A DNA stretch of 64,000 nucleotides, taken from the NCBI RefSeq assembly GCF_017873395.1, contig NZ_JAGGKC010000001.1, positions 186,001 to 250,000 on the forward strand, given 5' to 3'. A program made the position numbers and the translations under genes. The DNA is from Youngiibacter multivorans (lineage in GTDB: Bacteria > Bacillota > Clostridia > Clostridiales > Clostridiaceae). The notes beneath the pieces were generated by a model. It saw only the letters and a list, made by a program, of their open reading frames with translations, did not search any database and was not told the origin of the DNA. Positions 8,301-16,808 of the stretch are shown in pieces. Position 1 is the stretch's first letter. Each line of letters starts with the position of its first letter.

Positions 8301-9869
8301 ATGGAAAAGAAATTTGCGGAACTCGGCTTAAGAGAAGACGTCCTCAGAGGAATCAGCGATATGGGATACGAGGAGCCATCAGCCATACAGGCTGAGGTAA
8401 TACCTGTACTCCTTAGCGGCAAGGATGCGATCGGACAGGCACAGACAGGAACAGGAAAGACACTTGCATTCGCAGCGCCTATACTCAGCAGGCTCACACC
8501 GAAGGGAAAGGTCTCAGCGATAGTCCTTACACCTACAAGAGAGCTCGCCATACAGGTTAACGAAGAGATCAACACAATTGCGAAGCATGTCAGGGTCAAG
8601 CTTCTGCCAGTATACGGCGGACAGCCGATAGACAGGCAGATAAGGGCTTTAAGGAGCGGAATCGACATAGTAGTCGGAACTCCTGGAAGAGTAATTGACC
8701 TCATGGACAGAGGAATACTTCATCTTGAAGAGGTTGACTTCCTCGTACTTGATGAGGCAGACGAGATGCTCAACATGGGATTCATCGAGGATATCGAGAG
8801 AATCATGAGAGACATGAACGAGGATAAGCAGACAATGCTGTTCTCGGCAACGATGCCCAAGGAGATAAAGACCCTTTCAAAGAGATACATGAAGGAAGAC
8901 AGAGAGCATATAACAGTCGTGAACAACACCATGACCGTATCCACTGTTGACCAGTTCTACTTTGAAGTAAAGCACTCGGACAGGTTCGAGTCACTCTGCA
9001 GGATCATGGATGCTGAGGAAATGGATTCAGTAATCATATTCTGCAAGACAAAGAGAGGCGTTGACGAGCTTGTTGATTCTCTTACAGCAAGAGGCTACAA
9101 TGCAGCCGGAATGCATGGCGACATGAACCAGAACCAGAGAATATCAACACTTGCCAAGTTCAAGGAAAAGAACCTTGAGTTCCTTGTTGCAACAGATGTA
9201 GCGGCAAGAGGAATAGATGTTGAGAACATCTCCCATGTCATAAACTATGACCTTCCGCAGGACACAGAATCCTATGTCCACAGGATAGGAAGGACAGGAA
9301 GAGCCAGGAAGGAAGGCATAGCCTACACACTGGTAACTCCAAGGGAATATCTCCAGCTCAAGGACATCGAGAGGATGACAAAGAGCAAGATAAAGAGGAA
9401 GGACATTCCTACAATAGACGATATATTCAGCTCAAAGTACAAGAATATCCTCAGCAGGATAACTAAAGAGCTTGAGGATGAGAAGTACAAGAGGTTCGTT
9501 CCGCTTGTTGCAGAGCTCGATGAGAACTACAATATGATCGATGTTTCAGCAGCCCTCATGAACCTGATCTACAAGGATGAGCTAAGCTTTGAGTACACTC
9601 AGAACAGCCTGACAAAGCCTAAGACACAGGTAAGGCTCTTCATAAACGTGGGATCAATGGACAAGCTTTCCCCGAAGAAGCTGCTTGAGTTCCTGACAGA
9701 GCATGCCGGAACAAACAGCGATGACATCGGTACGATCGACATACTTCCTAAGTTCACATTCGTGAATGTTAAGGACGGAGTCGAGGAGAGGGTAGTCAAG
9801 TACTGCAGCGGAAAGAAGCTTTCAGGAAGAAGAGCGAACATAGAAGTAGCAGCAAACAGAAAGAATTAG
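8301..9869 (+). CDS. DEAD-box RNA helicase (DeaD/CshA type)
   Basis: This 522-residue ATP-dependent RNA helicase has canonical motifs: AQTGTGKT (47-54), PTRELAIQ, DEADEMLNMGF (from 151), SAT and HRIGRTGRAR. A DbpA-type RNA-binding domain occupies roughly residues 430-515, beginning at VRLFINVG. This organisation matches DeaD/CsdA and the CshA group, which unwind structured RNA during ribosome assembly and cold growth. It is preceded by a promoter and a leader terminator, so expression may be controlled by attenuation. An AGAGG site lies near the ATG. It is related to, but clearly distinct from, the helicase just upstream. Confidence 0.92.
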   Translation: MEKKFAELGLREDVLRGISDMGYEEPSAIQAEVIPVLLSGKDAIGQAQTGTGKTLAFAAPILSRLTPKGKVSAIVLTPTRELAIQVNEEINTIAKHVRVKLLPVYGGQPIDRQIRALRSGIDIVVGTPGRVIDLMDRGILHLEEVDFLVLDEADEMLNMGFIEDIERIMRDMNEDKQTMLFSATMPKEIKTLSKRYMKEDREHITVVNNTMTVSTVDQFYFEVKHSDRFESLCRIMDAEEMDSVIIFCKTKRGVDELVDSLTARGYNAAGMHGDMNQNQRISTLAKFKEKNLEFLVATDVAARGIDVENISHVINYDLPQDTESYVHRIGRTGRARKEGIAYTLVTPREYLQLKDIERMTKSKIKRKDIPTIDDIFSSKYKNILSRITKELEDEKYKRFVPLVAELDENYNMIDVSAALMNLIYKDELSFEYTQNSLTKPKTQVRLFINVGSMDKLSPKKLLEFLTEHAGTNSDDIGTIDILPKFTFVNVKDGVEERVVKYCSGKKLSGRRANIEVAANRKN

Positions 9870-9881
9870 TGACCAATATGA

Positions 9882-9928
9882 GACGGAACCACAGGACCTT
9901 CGGGACCTAAGGTTCCGCCTTTTTTTTG
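9882..9928 (+). terminator. Intrinsic terminator after the second helicase
   Basis: Arms around CGGAACC and GGTTCCG enclose an inner hairpin, followed by a run of eight T residues. Confidence 0.8.
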
Positions 9929-10044
9929 CATTATATTGGTAAACACCAGGTTGAATGATACACTGTATGTATGGAAAAGAAACACGTATTCTCCAGGGAA
10001 ACGGGCAATACGTGTACAACGATGTATTTCAAGGGAGGACAACA

Positions 10045-10992
10045 ATGATTGCAAATATCGTAGAAAGACATTTCCTCAGCGAGGAGGCTGCTGACTTCAT
10101 AAGGAAGGAAACTGGTGAAGAGATCATTGATATCATGGATATCGAAGTAGATAAAGAGAAGCTTGTGAAGGCTGAGATAATAATCTCGCAGCGAAGGCTT
10201 ACAGAAGAACTGGTCAGGGAATGTAAGGACCTTAAATGGATCCAGTCATTCAGCGCCGGAGTGAACCTCCTGCCGCTTCAGACCTTAAAGGAACTTGGCG
10301 TAGTAGTCACAAATACTTCAGGAATCCACGCTCCGCAGATGACAGACCTTGCAATGGGAATGATACTTGCATTCTCAAGGTCACTTGTCGAGCATATAAG
10401 GTATCAGAAGACCCTTAGATGGACTCAGGGGTTCAGCTATGGTGAGCTTCTGGACTCTGAGCTGCTTATCATAGGTTCGGGGAAAATCGGAGAGATGCTA
10501 GCTTTGAAGGCGAAGGCATTTGGCATGAGGACCGTCGGAATAAAGAGGACAGTTAAACCCCTCGATAATTTTGATGAAGTAAGACCAGTATCCGAGCTTA
10601 AGGATGCCATGAAGACTGCTGACTATATAGTCATACTTCTGCCATTAACTCCTGAAACCAGGAATCTCGTAGATGCAGAGGCTCTAAGCTGCATGAAGGA
10701 AAGCGCTGTCTTTGTGAACCTTGGAAGAGGGCCTATAGTAGATGAGAATGCCCTCATTGAGATACTCAAGAACAAGAAGATCAGAGGCGCTGCGCTTGAT
10801 GTATACAAGAGAGAACCACTGCCTGACGACAGCCCGCTCTGGGAGCTCGACAATGTTATAATGACGCCGCATGTAGGCGGATGGGGACCGGGCAACGAGA
10901 TGCGCGGGGCAAGGCTTGTGGTTGATAACATAAGAAGGTTCAGAAAGGGAGAAAAGCTGATAAACGTTGTAGATCCTGATATGGGCTACTAA
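10045..10992 (+). CDS. D-isomer-specific 2-hydroxyacid dehydrogenase
   Basis: The start at 10045 is supported by a GGGAGGA site; an upstream in-frame ATG at 9955 lacks one. The 315-residue enzyme has the dinucleotide-binding motif GSGKIGEM and the three catalytic signatures of the family: NLGRGPIVDE (Arg), KREPLP (Glu) and TPHVGG (His). Members reduce 2-keto acids to D-2-hydroxy acids with NAD(P)H. It resembles the GhrA/SerA-like branch, but the substrate is not predictable. Two further members of this family lie at 47 and 53 kb. The gene is followed closely by a small membrane-anchored protein at 11006. Confidence 0.85.
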   Translation: MIANIVERHFLSEEAADFIRKETGEEIIDIMDIEVDKEKLVKAEIIISQRRLTEELVRECKDLKWIQSFSAGVNLLPLQTLKELGVVVTNTSGIHAPQMTDLAMGMILAFSRSLVEHIRYQKTLRWTQGFSYGELLDSELLIIGSGKIGEMLALKAKAFGMRTVGIKRTVKPLDNFDEVRPVSELKDAMKTADYIVILLPLTPETRNLVDAEALSCMKESAVFVNLGRGPIVDENALIEILKNKKIRGAALDVYKREPLPDDSPLWELDNVIMTPHVGGWGPGNEMRGARLVVDNIRRFRKGEKLINVVDPDMGY

Positions 10993-11005
10993 GGAGGGTA
11001 TCAAG

Positions 11006-11722
11006 ATGAAGAATTTTCTAAGAGCGATTGCAGTGCTGCTGGTAGTGGTTCTCGTTGCGTTCGGAATCTTCTGGTTCACTGATACAAGGTACTCGCTTGC
11101 TGCGAAAAGCTATCTGAAGATAAACTCAGCAGATGCCGCCTCTGTAGAATTCGATGCATCAGGTGGAAGGCTCATGGGTGTTTCGGGAACCATGCAGGTG
11201 GACAACAAGGGCGACAAGTCCATGACTGACGTCACTTTGTCCACATCGCTGTTTGCCCTGGCAGTATCCATATACACTGAAGGTGAGGACGCCTGGGTAA
11301 AGACAAGCTTCTCACAGGACTGGATCAAGGCAGAAAAGGGTGAGTCAACCGGTGGAATCGAGATACCTGCCGAAAAGCTGAAGGAAATAAAGGTAACGGA
11401 TATCCTTAAGGTGCTGTCACAGTTTGACAGGACTGAATCCGGTGACGACATTATCCTAAGCACAACAGATGCCTTTACCACCGACCAGCTTAAGGAAGCA
11501 CTTTCGACAGTGATACCCAACCAGTATTTCGCGACTGAAAGCTGGAACATAAAGTCATATGAGATGAAGATAGTATTCTCTAAAGGAACCAAACTAATAA
11601 AGAGTGTGGGACTTGCGACGGTACAGGAGATGATGGGCATGGACATCGAGCTGAAGGCATCGGCTGCTCTTAAGGCTCTGGGTGCCGACGTTGTTGTCAC
11701 AAGGCCATCAGATTTACCATAA
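11006..11722 (+). CDS. Membrane-anchored exported protein of unknown function
   Basis: A hydrophobic segment at residues 5-24, with no lipobox cysteine, anchors or exports this 238-residue protein. The rest is mixed alpha/beta with many threonine-rich strands and no cysteine. It does not match a family I recognise; the general look, with repeated beta strands after an N-terminal anchor, recalls LolA/LppX-like or sporulation-type exported proteins, but this is only an impression. A GGAGGG site precedes the ATG. It sits 13 bases after the dehydrogenase gene and 30 bases before a thioesterase, so the three are probably one operon. Confidence 0.6.
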   Translation: MKNFLRAIAVLLVVVLVAFGIFWFTDTRYSLAAKSYLKINSADAASVEFDASGGRLMGVSGTMQVDNKGDKSMTDVTLSTSLFALAVSIYTEGEDAWVKTSFSQDWIKAEKGESTGGIEIPAEKLKEIKVTDILKVLSQFDRTESGDDIILSTTDAFTTDQLKEALSTVIPNQYFATESWNIKSYEMKIVFSKGTKLIKSVGLATVQEMMGMDIELKASAALKALGADVVVTRPSDLP

Positions 11723-11752
11723 TCGGTATAAACATCAAGGAAAGGTGAAAAA

Positions 11753-12223
11753 ATGCAGAACAAGATAATGGACAACATAAACTTTCCCATGGCAGAGACC
11801 AGCCTGTTCATGGAGCCTATTCATTCAAACTATATGGGTAATGTACATGGCGGAGAACTGATGAAGCTCATGGACAGCACCGCCGGTATTGCAGCATCCA
11901 AACATGCAAAAGGGCAGGTTGTGACAGCAAGAGTAGATGAGATAGTGTTCCACAAGGCTATACATATAGGAGACCTTGTAAGATGCATAGCTCAGGTGGC
12001 ATACGTAGGAAACACCTCGATGCAGGTGCTTGTGAATGTCATGGTGTACAGGCTTGGAGACTATTCAGATTCAACTACAGCCCTTACGGCTTTCTTCACA
12101 ATGGTCCATATGGATTACGACGGAAAACCAAAGGAAGTAGCCAAGCTGAATCCTGTAACAAAAGAGGAAAAGTTCCTTTACTCCCTTGGAGAGTATAAAT
12201 ACACTGCCATAAGAGGGAAATAG
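11753..12223 (+). CDS. Acyl-CoA thioesterase (hotdog fold)
   Basis: The 156-residue protein matches cytosolic acyl-CoA hydrolases of the YciA/YkhA/BFIT type, with the signature HGGELMKLMDSTAGIAA near residues 31-47 and a following ARVDEIVFHKAIHIGD strand. Relatives hydrolyse acyl-CoA thioesters to free acids and CoA, acting as oligomers in the cytoplasm. The aspartate in LMDSTAG is the usual catalytic residue. Length is normal. It is followed after a single base by a PH-domain membrane protein, so translation of the two is likely coupled. Confidence 0.88.
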   Translation: MQNKIMDNINFPMAETSLFMEPIHSNYMGNVHGGELMKLMDSTAGIAASKHAKGQVVTARVDEIVFHKAIHIGDLVRCIAQVAYVGNTSMQVLVNVMVYRLGDYSDSTTALTAFFTMVHMDYDGKPKEVAKLNPVTKEEKFLYSLGEYKYTAIRGK

Positions 12224-12224
12224 A

Positions 12225-12644
12225 ATGGAGTACGAGAGGTTCAAAACAAAAAGGGACTTCTGGTATGGGCTGCTCATACTGTTTGCGCTTTCTTCAGCGT
12301 CAGCAGCGGCCTTCATGGTCCCGGATGATGAAAGGCTTGTTGTCATCCTTTTGCTTCTCCCCGTCTGGGCATTCCTGGTTTCCTTATGGTTCTTCACCTG
12401 GTATGAGCTGAGGGAGGACCATCTTTATGCAAGAAGCGGTCCCTTCGTCGAGAGGATATCCTATGACAGGATTAAGAGCATAAAGGAATCAAGGAACCTA
12501 TGGTCATCCATGGCAATGTCCCGTGACAGGATCGAGATAAGGCAGCATGACAAGGGTTTTGTGACCGGAACCACATATATCTCGCCAAATGACAAGCAGC
12601 GTTTCATGGATATGCTTAAAGCAAGGTGCAATAACCTTCAGTAA
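12225..12644 (+). CDS. PH-domain-containing membrane protein
   Basis: Two hydrophobic segments (about residues 13-32 and 38-58) are followed by a domain that runs YELREDHLYARSGPFVERISYDRIKSI, the pattern of short bacterial PH-like domains. Such 140-residue proteins are common in Firmicutes and have no settled function. The start lies one base after the thioesterase stop, so it is the last gene of that operon. A long hairpin follows. Confidence 0.65.
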   Translation: MEYERFKTKRDFWYGLLILFALSSASAAAFMVPDDERLVVILLLLPVWAFLVSLWFFTWYELREDHLYARSGPFVERISYDRIKSIKESRNLWSSMAMSRDRIEIRQHDKGFVTGTTYISPNDKQRFMDMLKARCNNLQ

Positions 12645-12645
12645 T

Positions 12646-12682
12646 AGATAATGGGGCAGGTAAATACCTGCCCCATTATCTA
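12646..12682. terminator. Hairpin ending the thioesterase operon
   Basis: Arms of about 15 bases rich in G and C in the centre and A and T at the foot, with a very short loop. It lies between convergent genes and probably serves both strands. Confidence 0.7.
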
Positions 12683-12739
12683 TTGAAATTAATCAAAAAG
12701 CTGACAAACTGATTAACGGTTAAAGCTTGAAATCAGCGA

Positions 12740-13060
12740 TTACTCTACGTAGACTGCTGTTCCGGATGCTGTAACCATAAGCATGTTTCCGCCCTGTCCC
12801 AGTGTCTCGTAATCGATCTTTACTCCGACTACGGCATTGGCGCCAAGTGCTGCAGCTCTGTCTTCAAGCTCCCTGAGCGAGGTGATCCTTGCTTCGATTA
12901 GCTCGTTCTCATATGAGCCCGACCTTCCTCCAAATATGTTGGATAGTCCTGCTGCAAAGTCCTTTACGAAGTTGACTCCCGCGACAACCTCCCCGAATAC
13001 AATGCCCTTGTAGCTTATGATTCTTCTTCCTTCAACGCCTGATGTTGTAGTTACTATCAT
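12740..13060 (-). CDS. YbjQ family protein (UPF0145)
   Basis: The start is set at the internal ATG giving MIVTTTSG, the usual beginning of this family, behind a GGCGGAG site. An in-frame ATG 42 bases upstream would add 14 residues not seen in relatives. The 106-residue protein contains the conserved GxGANAVVGVKIDYE-type segment and forms a pentameric ring in solved relatives. It is often annotated as heavy-metal-binding from its fold resemblance, but no clear function is established. Confidence 0.85.
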   Translation of the reverse strand: MIVTTTSGVEGRRIISYKGIVFGEVVAGVNFVKDFAAGLSNIFGGRSGSYENELIEARITSLRELEDRAAALGANAVVGVKIDYETLGQGGNMLMVTASGTAVYVE

Positions 13061-13253
13061 CTCATTCACTCCGCCTTTCTTCTTATTGGTCATTGGCAAC
13101 ATTATAAACCTATGGCTGATATTGGTGAGTCTTTTAATTGAAATTTAACCAGGTTTGAGGCGAGGATTTTTTGCTTATCTGCAAAGAGCATATTTGTTTT
13201 TCATAATAAGGCTTTTATGGTATAATTGTTCCTCGTAAAAGGAAGTGATTGAA

Positions 13254-14129
13254 TTGAACATAGCCGGAGACGGGTGCGAGATCCTGATGCCAATAAGCGA
13301 TAGAAAGACGCTTGAGGAAATCGAGAGAAGCATCACCACGACCTACAAGAGGAACCTCTTTGGGAAGTTCGTGAAGGGCATTAAGACATATAACCTTATT
13401 GAGCCGGGAGACAGGATAGCCGTCGCGATTTCTGGTGGAAAAGACAGTCTGCTGCTGGCAAAGCTTTTTCAGGAGCTCAAGAAGCATGGAATAGACAACT
13501 TTGAACTTGAATTCATAGCAATGGACCCCGGGTACCATCCTGATGTCAGGAAGCTTCTCGAGGAAAACTGCGAATACCTAGGAATACCTGTAACAATATA
13601 TGAGTCGGGAATATTCGGGGTAATTGACAAGATTGCGCAGGATTACCCTTGCTACATGTGTGCAAGGATGAGAAGGGGTTCGCTCTATGAGAAGGCAAAG
13701 GCACTTGGCTGCAACAAGCTTGCCCTCGGACACCACTTCAATGATGTCATTGAGACTGCCCTTCTGAATGTCATCTACGGGGGAACCTTCAAGGCCATGC
13801 TTCCGAAGCTCAAGGCACAGAACTTTGAGGGTATGGAGCTTATAAGGCCCCTGTACTTCGTAGAAGAGGATAACATAAGGAAATGGATACAGTATGCAGG
13901 CATCTGGCCTCTTAACTGCGCATGCATGGTAGCTGCCAAAAAAATCGGAAGCAAGAGGTATGAAATCAGGGAGCTCATAAAGAACCTCAAGAAGGACTAC
14001 AAGGATGTCGACAAGTCCATCTTCAGAGCTACAGAAAACATACAGATGGATTCTGTTCTTGGATGGATGGATGAGAGCGGCAGGCACTCATATCTTGACG
14101 ACTATGATGAACACTCCTACACGGAGTAG
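13254..14129 (+). CDS. TtcA-like tRNA thiolation ATPase
   Basis: The TTG at 13254 lies eight bases after an AGGAAG site; GTG at 13245 overlaps that site and ATG at 13287 is the alternative. The protein of about 291 residues has the PP-loop SGGKDS (60-65), the CYMC pair (Cys133, Cys136) followed by ARMRRG, and further cysteines at 222 and 224. These match TtcA, where three cysteines bind an iron-sulfur cluster used to thiolate cytidine 32 of tRNAs. The close TilS and Ncs6 families are less likely given the CxxC-ARxRRG pattern. A TGG-TATAAT extended -10 lies at 13218-13226. Confidence 0.8.
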   Translation: MNIAGDGCEILMPISDRKTLEEIERSITTTYKRNLFGKFVKGIKTYNLIEPGDRIAVAISGGKDSLLLAKLFQELKKHGIDNFELEFIAMDPGYHPDVRKLLEENCEYLGIPVTIYESGIFGVIDKIAQDYPCYMCARMRRGSLYEKAKALGCNKLALGHHFNDVIETALLNVIYGGTFKAMLPKLKAQNFEGMELIRPLYFVEEDNIRKWIQYAGIWPLNCACMVAAKKIGSKRYEIRELIKNLKKDYKDVDKSIFRATENIQMDSVLGWMDESGRHSYLDDYDEHSYTE

Positions 14130-14150
14130 ATTGATCGTAAGCCCTGGAAT

Positions 14151-14204
14151 TCATGTGTAACACACATGATTCATGTGTAACACACATGATTCATGTGTTA
14201 CAAT
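14151..14204 (+). promoter_or_regulatory. Tandem palindromic repeats overlapping a promoter
   Basis: A 20-base unit is repeated exactly at 14151-14170 and 14171-14190, with a partial third copy from 14191. Each full copy contains TCATGTGT and ACACATGA arms separated by three bases. The third copy runs into an extended -10 (TGTTACAAT, 14196-14204) for the next gene. The arrangement looks like two full operators upstream of and across the -35 region. Confidence 0.6.
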
Positions 14205-14250
14205 CGAAGTAACCGATATGGAATGAAATTGTGAAATGGAGGAATAATAT

Positions 14251-14637
14251 ATGAATATGGCTTTTGTGTGCAATGGAAGCAGCGTGCGAGCACAGCTTGC
14301 TGCCGGAATAGCTGCAGATTTCTTCAAGGATGTGGAGATAATCGCGGCGGGAACCCTTGATGAGGCTGTGGACCCCAATGTACTTAAGGTGCTCGAGGAT
14401 AACGGCATGAACGGTTCAGGCATAAAGCCCGTGACCCTTTGGGACCTTCCTGAACAGCTTGATTATGCAGTGGTCGTCGGTTGCGATGAAGGAGGATGTC
14501 CTCTGGTATTTGCTGACAAGGTCATCGAATGGGATATAACAAACCCTAAGGAGCTTGGTGAAGCCGGCTACAGTACGGCTGCATCTGAACTCAAGGAAGA
14601 GCTCAAGAAGCTCTGGACAGAGTTCAATCCTAAATAA
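14251..14637 (+). CDS. Low-molecular-weight phosphatase / ArsC-like protein
   Basis: The 128-residue protein has the fold order of thioredoxin-coupled arsenate reductases and LMW protein tyrosine phosphatases. The P-loop keeps the CX5R spacing (Cys7 and Arg13) but its filling residues are N-G-S-S-V instead of the usual T-x-N-S-C, and the later acidic region reads EWDITNP rather than WDIPDP. It also lacks the paired cysteines of ArsC in the middle of the protein in their usual context, though a VVGCDEGGC segment is present. The substrate could be arsenate or a phospho-protein. The palindromic repeats upstream suggest inducible control. Confidence 0.65.
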   Translation: MNMAFVCNGSSVRAQLAAGIAADFFKDVEIIAAGTLDEAVDPNVLKVLEDNGMNGSGIKPVTLWDLPEQLDYAVVVGCDEGGCPLVFADKVIEWDITNPKELGEAGYSTAASELKEELKKLWTEFNPK

Positions 14638-14652
14638 CATAGAAAAAATAGA

Positions 14653-14690
14653 GCGGCCTTGGGATAACCTTAGGCCGCAAGTTTTGTTTG
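14653..14690 (+). terminator. Hairpin after the ArsC-like gene
   Basis: GCGGCCT and AGGCCGC arms with a further partial match inside, then a T-rich stretch. Confidence 0.6.
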
Positions 14691-14758
14691 AAGAGCCAAA
14701 TGGAGAAAAAACAAATGTGCCGCCCGTTTTGGTATGGGATATGCACCAGGAGGAAATA

Positions 14759-16264
14759 ATGAAAAAAGGGTTCGATCCGCAGAAATACATTGAAGAACAG
14801 TCAAAGTTCATACTTGAGAGGGTGCACAACTATGACAAGCTGTACCTTGAATTCGGAGGAAAGCTCATAGGCGACAAGCATGCCAAGAGAGTGCTTCCCG
14901 GATTCGATGAGGATGCCAAGATAAAGCTGCTTGCAAAGCTCAAGGATGATGCTGAGATCATAATATGCGTGCATGCAGGCGACATAGAGAGAAACAAGAT
15001 ACGTGGAGACTACGGCATAACGTATGACATGGATGTCCTGAGGCAGATAGATGAGCTCAGAGGTTACGGACTCATAGTCAACAGTGTGGTAATAACAAGG
15101 TACAATGGCCAGCCGTCAACGAAGCTTTTCATAAACAAGCTTGAGAGAAGGGACATCAGGGTATACAAGCATTCTGCGATAGAGGGTTACCCTTCGAACA
15201 TAGATAAGATCGTAAGTGAAGAAGGATATGGTAAGAACGAGTACATCACGACCACTAAGCCTATTGTGGTAGTGACAGCTCCGGGACCGGGAAGCGGAAA
15301 GCTTGCCACCTGCCTGAACCAGCTGTACCATGAGTACCGCCATGGAAGAGCAGCCGGATACTCCAAGTTTGAGACATTCCCGGTTTGGAACGTTCCGCTC
15401 AAGCATCCGCTCAACATAGCATACGAGGCAGCCACTGTGGACCTGAAGGATGTCAACATGATGGATTATTTCCATTTTGAAAAATACGGCCAGGTAGCAG
15501 TCAACTACAACAGGGACCTTGAGATGTTCCCGGTAATAAGAAGGATAATCGAGAAGATTACAGGAAAAGAGTCTGTTTACCAGTCACCTACTGACATGGG
15601 AGTAAACCGCGTAGGCTACGGCATAACAGATGATGAGGTGATCAGGGAAGCATCAAAGCAGGAGATAATCAGGAGATGCTTTGCGACAGAATGTGATTTC
15701 AAGAAGGGCATCATAGATGAGGAGATACTCAGCAGGATGATGCTGATAATGGAAGAGCTTGAGCTGAAGAAGGAAGACAGGAAAACTGTCGGACCTGCAA
15801 GAAAATATTCGGATAGGCTCAGAGAGCATGCCGGCAGCAATGATGTTCCCGCAGTCATAGCATTCGAGCTTCCGGATGGCAAGATAATAACAGGCAGGTC
15901 ATCATGCCTCATGGATTCATGTTCGGCTGCAATACTCAACTCGATTAAGAAGCTTGCAAATATCGGAGACGAGATATATCTACTGTCACCGGTCATAATC
16001 GAGACTATCCAGAACCTGAAGAAAAGGGACCTTCACAGCAGGATAACAGCCCTTAACGCCAATGAGATACTTATAGCACTCAGCATAGGGGCTGTTACCA
16101 ATCCGACGGCACAGCTTGCCGTTGAGAAGCTTTCTGAGCTCAAGGGAGTACAGGCCCATTCTACAGTGATGCTTAACAAGGACGACGAGCAGATACTGAG
16201 GAAGCTCGGCATCGATGTTACCTCTGACCCGGTATATCCATCTGAAAATCTCTACTATGTCTGA
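14759..16264 (+). CDS. DUF1846 domain-containing protein
   Basis: The start at 14759 has an AGGAGG site and gives 501 residues, the usual size for this family. The reading frame extends upstream into the previous gene but without translation signals. Recognisable segments include KGFDPQKYIEEQSKFILERV at the start, VVTAPGPGSGKLATCLNQLYHE near residues 175-196 (a nucleotide-binding-like loop), and DMGVNRVGYGI. DUF1846 proteins occur widely in Firmicutes; structures show a two-domain alpha/beta protein and no activity is established. It lies 19 bases before methylglyoxal synthase, so the two may be co-transcribed. Confidence 0.85.
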   Translation: MKKGFDPQKYIEEQSKFILERVHNYDKLYLEFGGKLIGDKHAKRVLPGFDEDAKIKLLAKLKDDAEIIICVHAGDIERNKIRGDYGITYDMDVLRQIDELRGYGLIVNSVVITRYNGQPSTKLFINKLERRDIRVYKHSAIEGYPSNIDKIVSEEGYGKNEYITTTKPIVVVTAPGPGSGKLATCLNQLYHEYRHGRAAGYSKFETFPVWNVPLKHPLNIAYEAATVDLKDVNMMDYFHFEKYGQVAVNYNRDLEMFPVIRRIIEKITGKESVYQSPTDMGVNRVGYGITDDEVIREASKQEIIRRCFATECDFKKGIIDEEILSRMMLIMEELELKKEDRKTVGPARKYSDRLREHAGSNDVPAVIAFELPDGKIITGRSSCLMDSCSAAILNSIKKLANIGDEIYLLSPVIIETIQNLKKRDLHSRITALNANEILIALSIGAVTNPTAQLAVEKLSELKGVQAHSTVMLNKDDEQILRKLGIDVTSDPVYPSENLYYV

Positions 16265-16283
16265 TTTTTAAGGAGGTTTTTTC

Positions 16284-16658
16284 ATGATTCATGAAGGTGC
16301 GCTGATAGCACACGACCAGCTGAAGGATGAAATGGTCGAGTTCACACTTAAGCATAAGGAGCTTCTGAAAAGGTTCAGGCTCCATGCCACAGGCACAACT
16401 GGAAAGAGGATAATCGAAGCTACTGGACTGGAAGTTAACAGGCTTCTGTCGGGACCTTTAGGAGGAGACCAGCAGATTGGAGCCCTGATAGCTGAAGACA
16501 GGATCAAATTCGTGGTATTTTTGAGGGACCCGCTTACCGCTCAGCCTCATGAGCCGGATGTGCAGGCGCTGCTTCGGCTCTGTGATGTGCATAAGGTGCC
16601 GATTGCCACCAACATAACCACTGCTGAGATACTCGTAAGATACATAGAAGAACTGTAG
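16284..16658 (+). CDS. mgsA: Methylglyoxal synthase
   Basis: This 124-residue enzyme converts dihydroxyacetone phosphate to methylglyoxal and phosphate, a bypass of lower glycolysis used when phosphate is scarce. The sequence shows the conserved ATGTTG phosphate-binding loop, GPLGGDQQIGALIAE with its catalytic aspartate, and the FLRDPLTAQPHEPDVQALLR segment. Length is typical. A near-perfect AAGGAGGT site precedes the ATG. The gene follows DUF1846 closely and ends at a strong terminator. Confidence 0.95.
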   Translation: MIHEGALIAHDQLKDEMVEFTLKHKELLKRFRLHATGTTGKRIIEATGLEVNRLLSGPLGGDQQIGALIAEDRIKFVVFLRDPLTAQPHEPDVQALLRLCDVHKVPIATNITTAEILVRYIEEL

Positions 16659-16694
16659 GACCGTGCCGGAAGTAATTCCGGCCGGTCCATTTTG
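16658..16694 (+). terminator. Intrinsic terminator after mgsA
   Basis: GGACCG and CGGTCC outer arms with an inner GCCGGAA/TTCCGGC stem, then a short T run. Confidence 0.8.
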
Positions 16695-16808
16695 TTAACA
16701 TTGTATATATTATTGTAATGTTCTGTGAAAAAAGGGCCCATCCCGACTAATCTTAAGTCAGTATAGGTATAATAAGGAATAAAAGCAGTAAAGATTAGGA
16801 GGTACGGG

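Noticed and set aside
11110..11811. Antisense open frame (233 codons) opposite the exported protein
   Set aside because: Composition mirrors the codon pattern of the plus-strand genes, and it runs across two real genes.
14151..14204. CRISPR-like array
   Set aside because: The repeats are directly adjacent with no spacers and only two full copies; they fit operators better.
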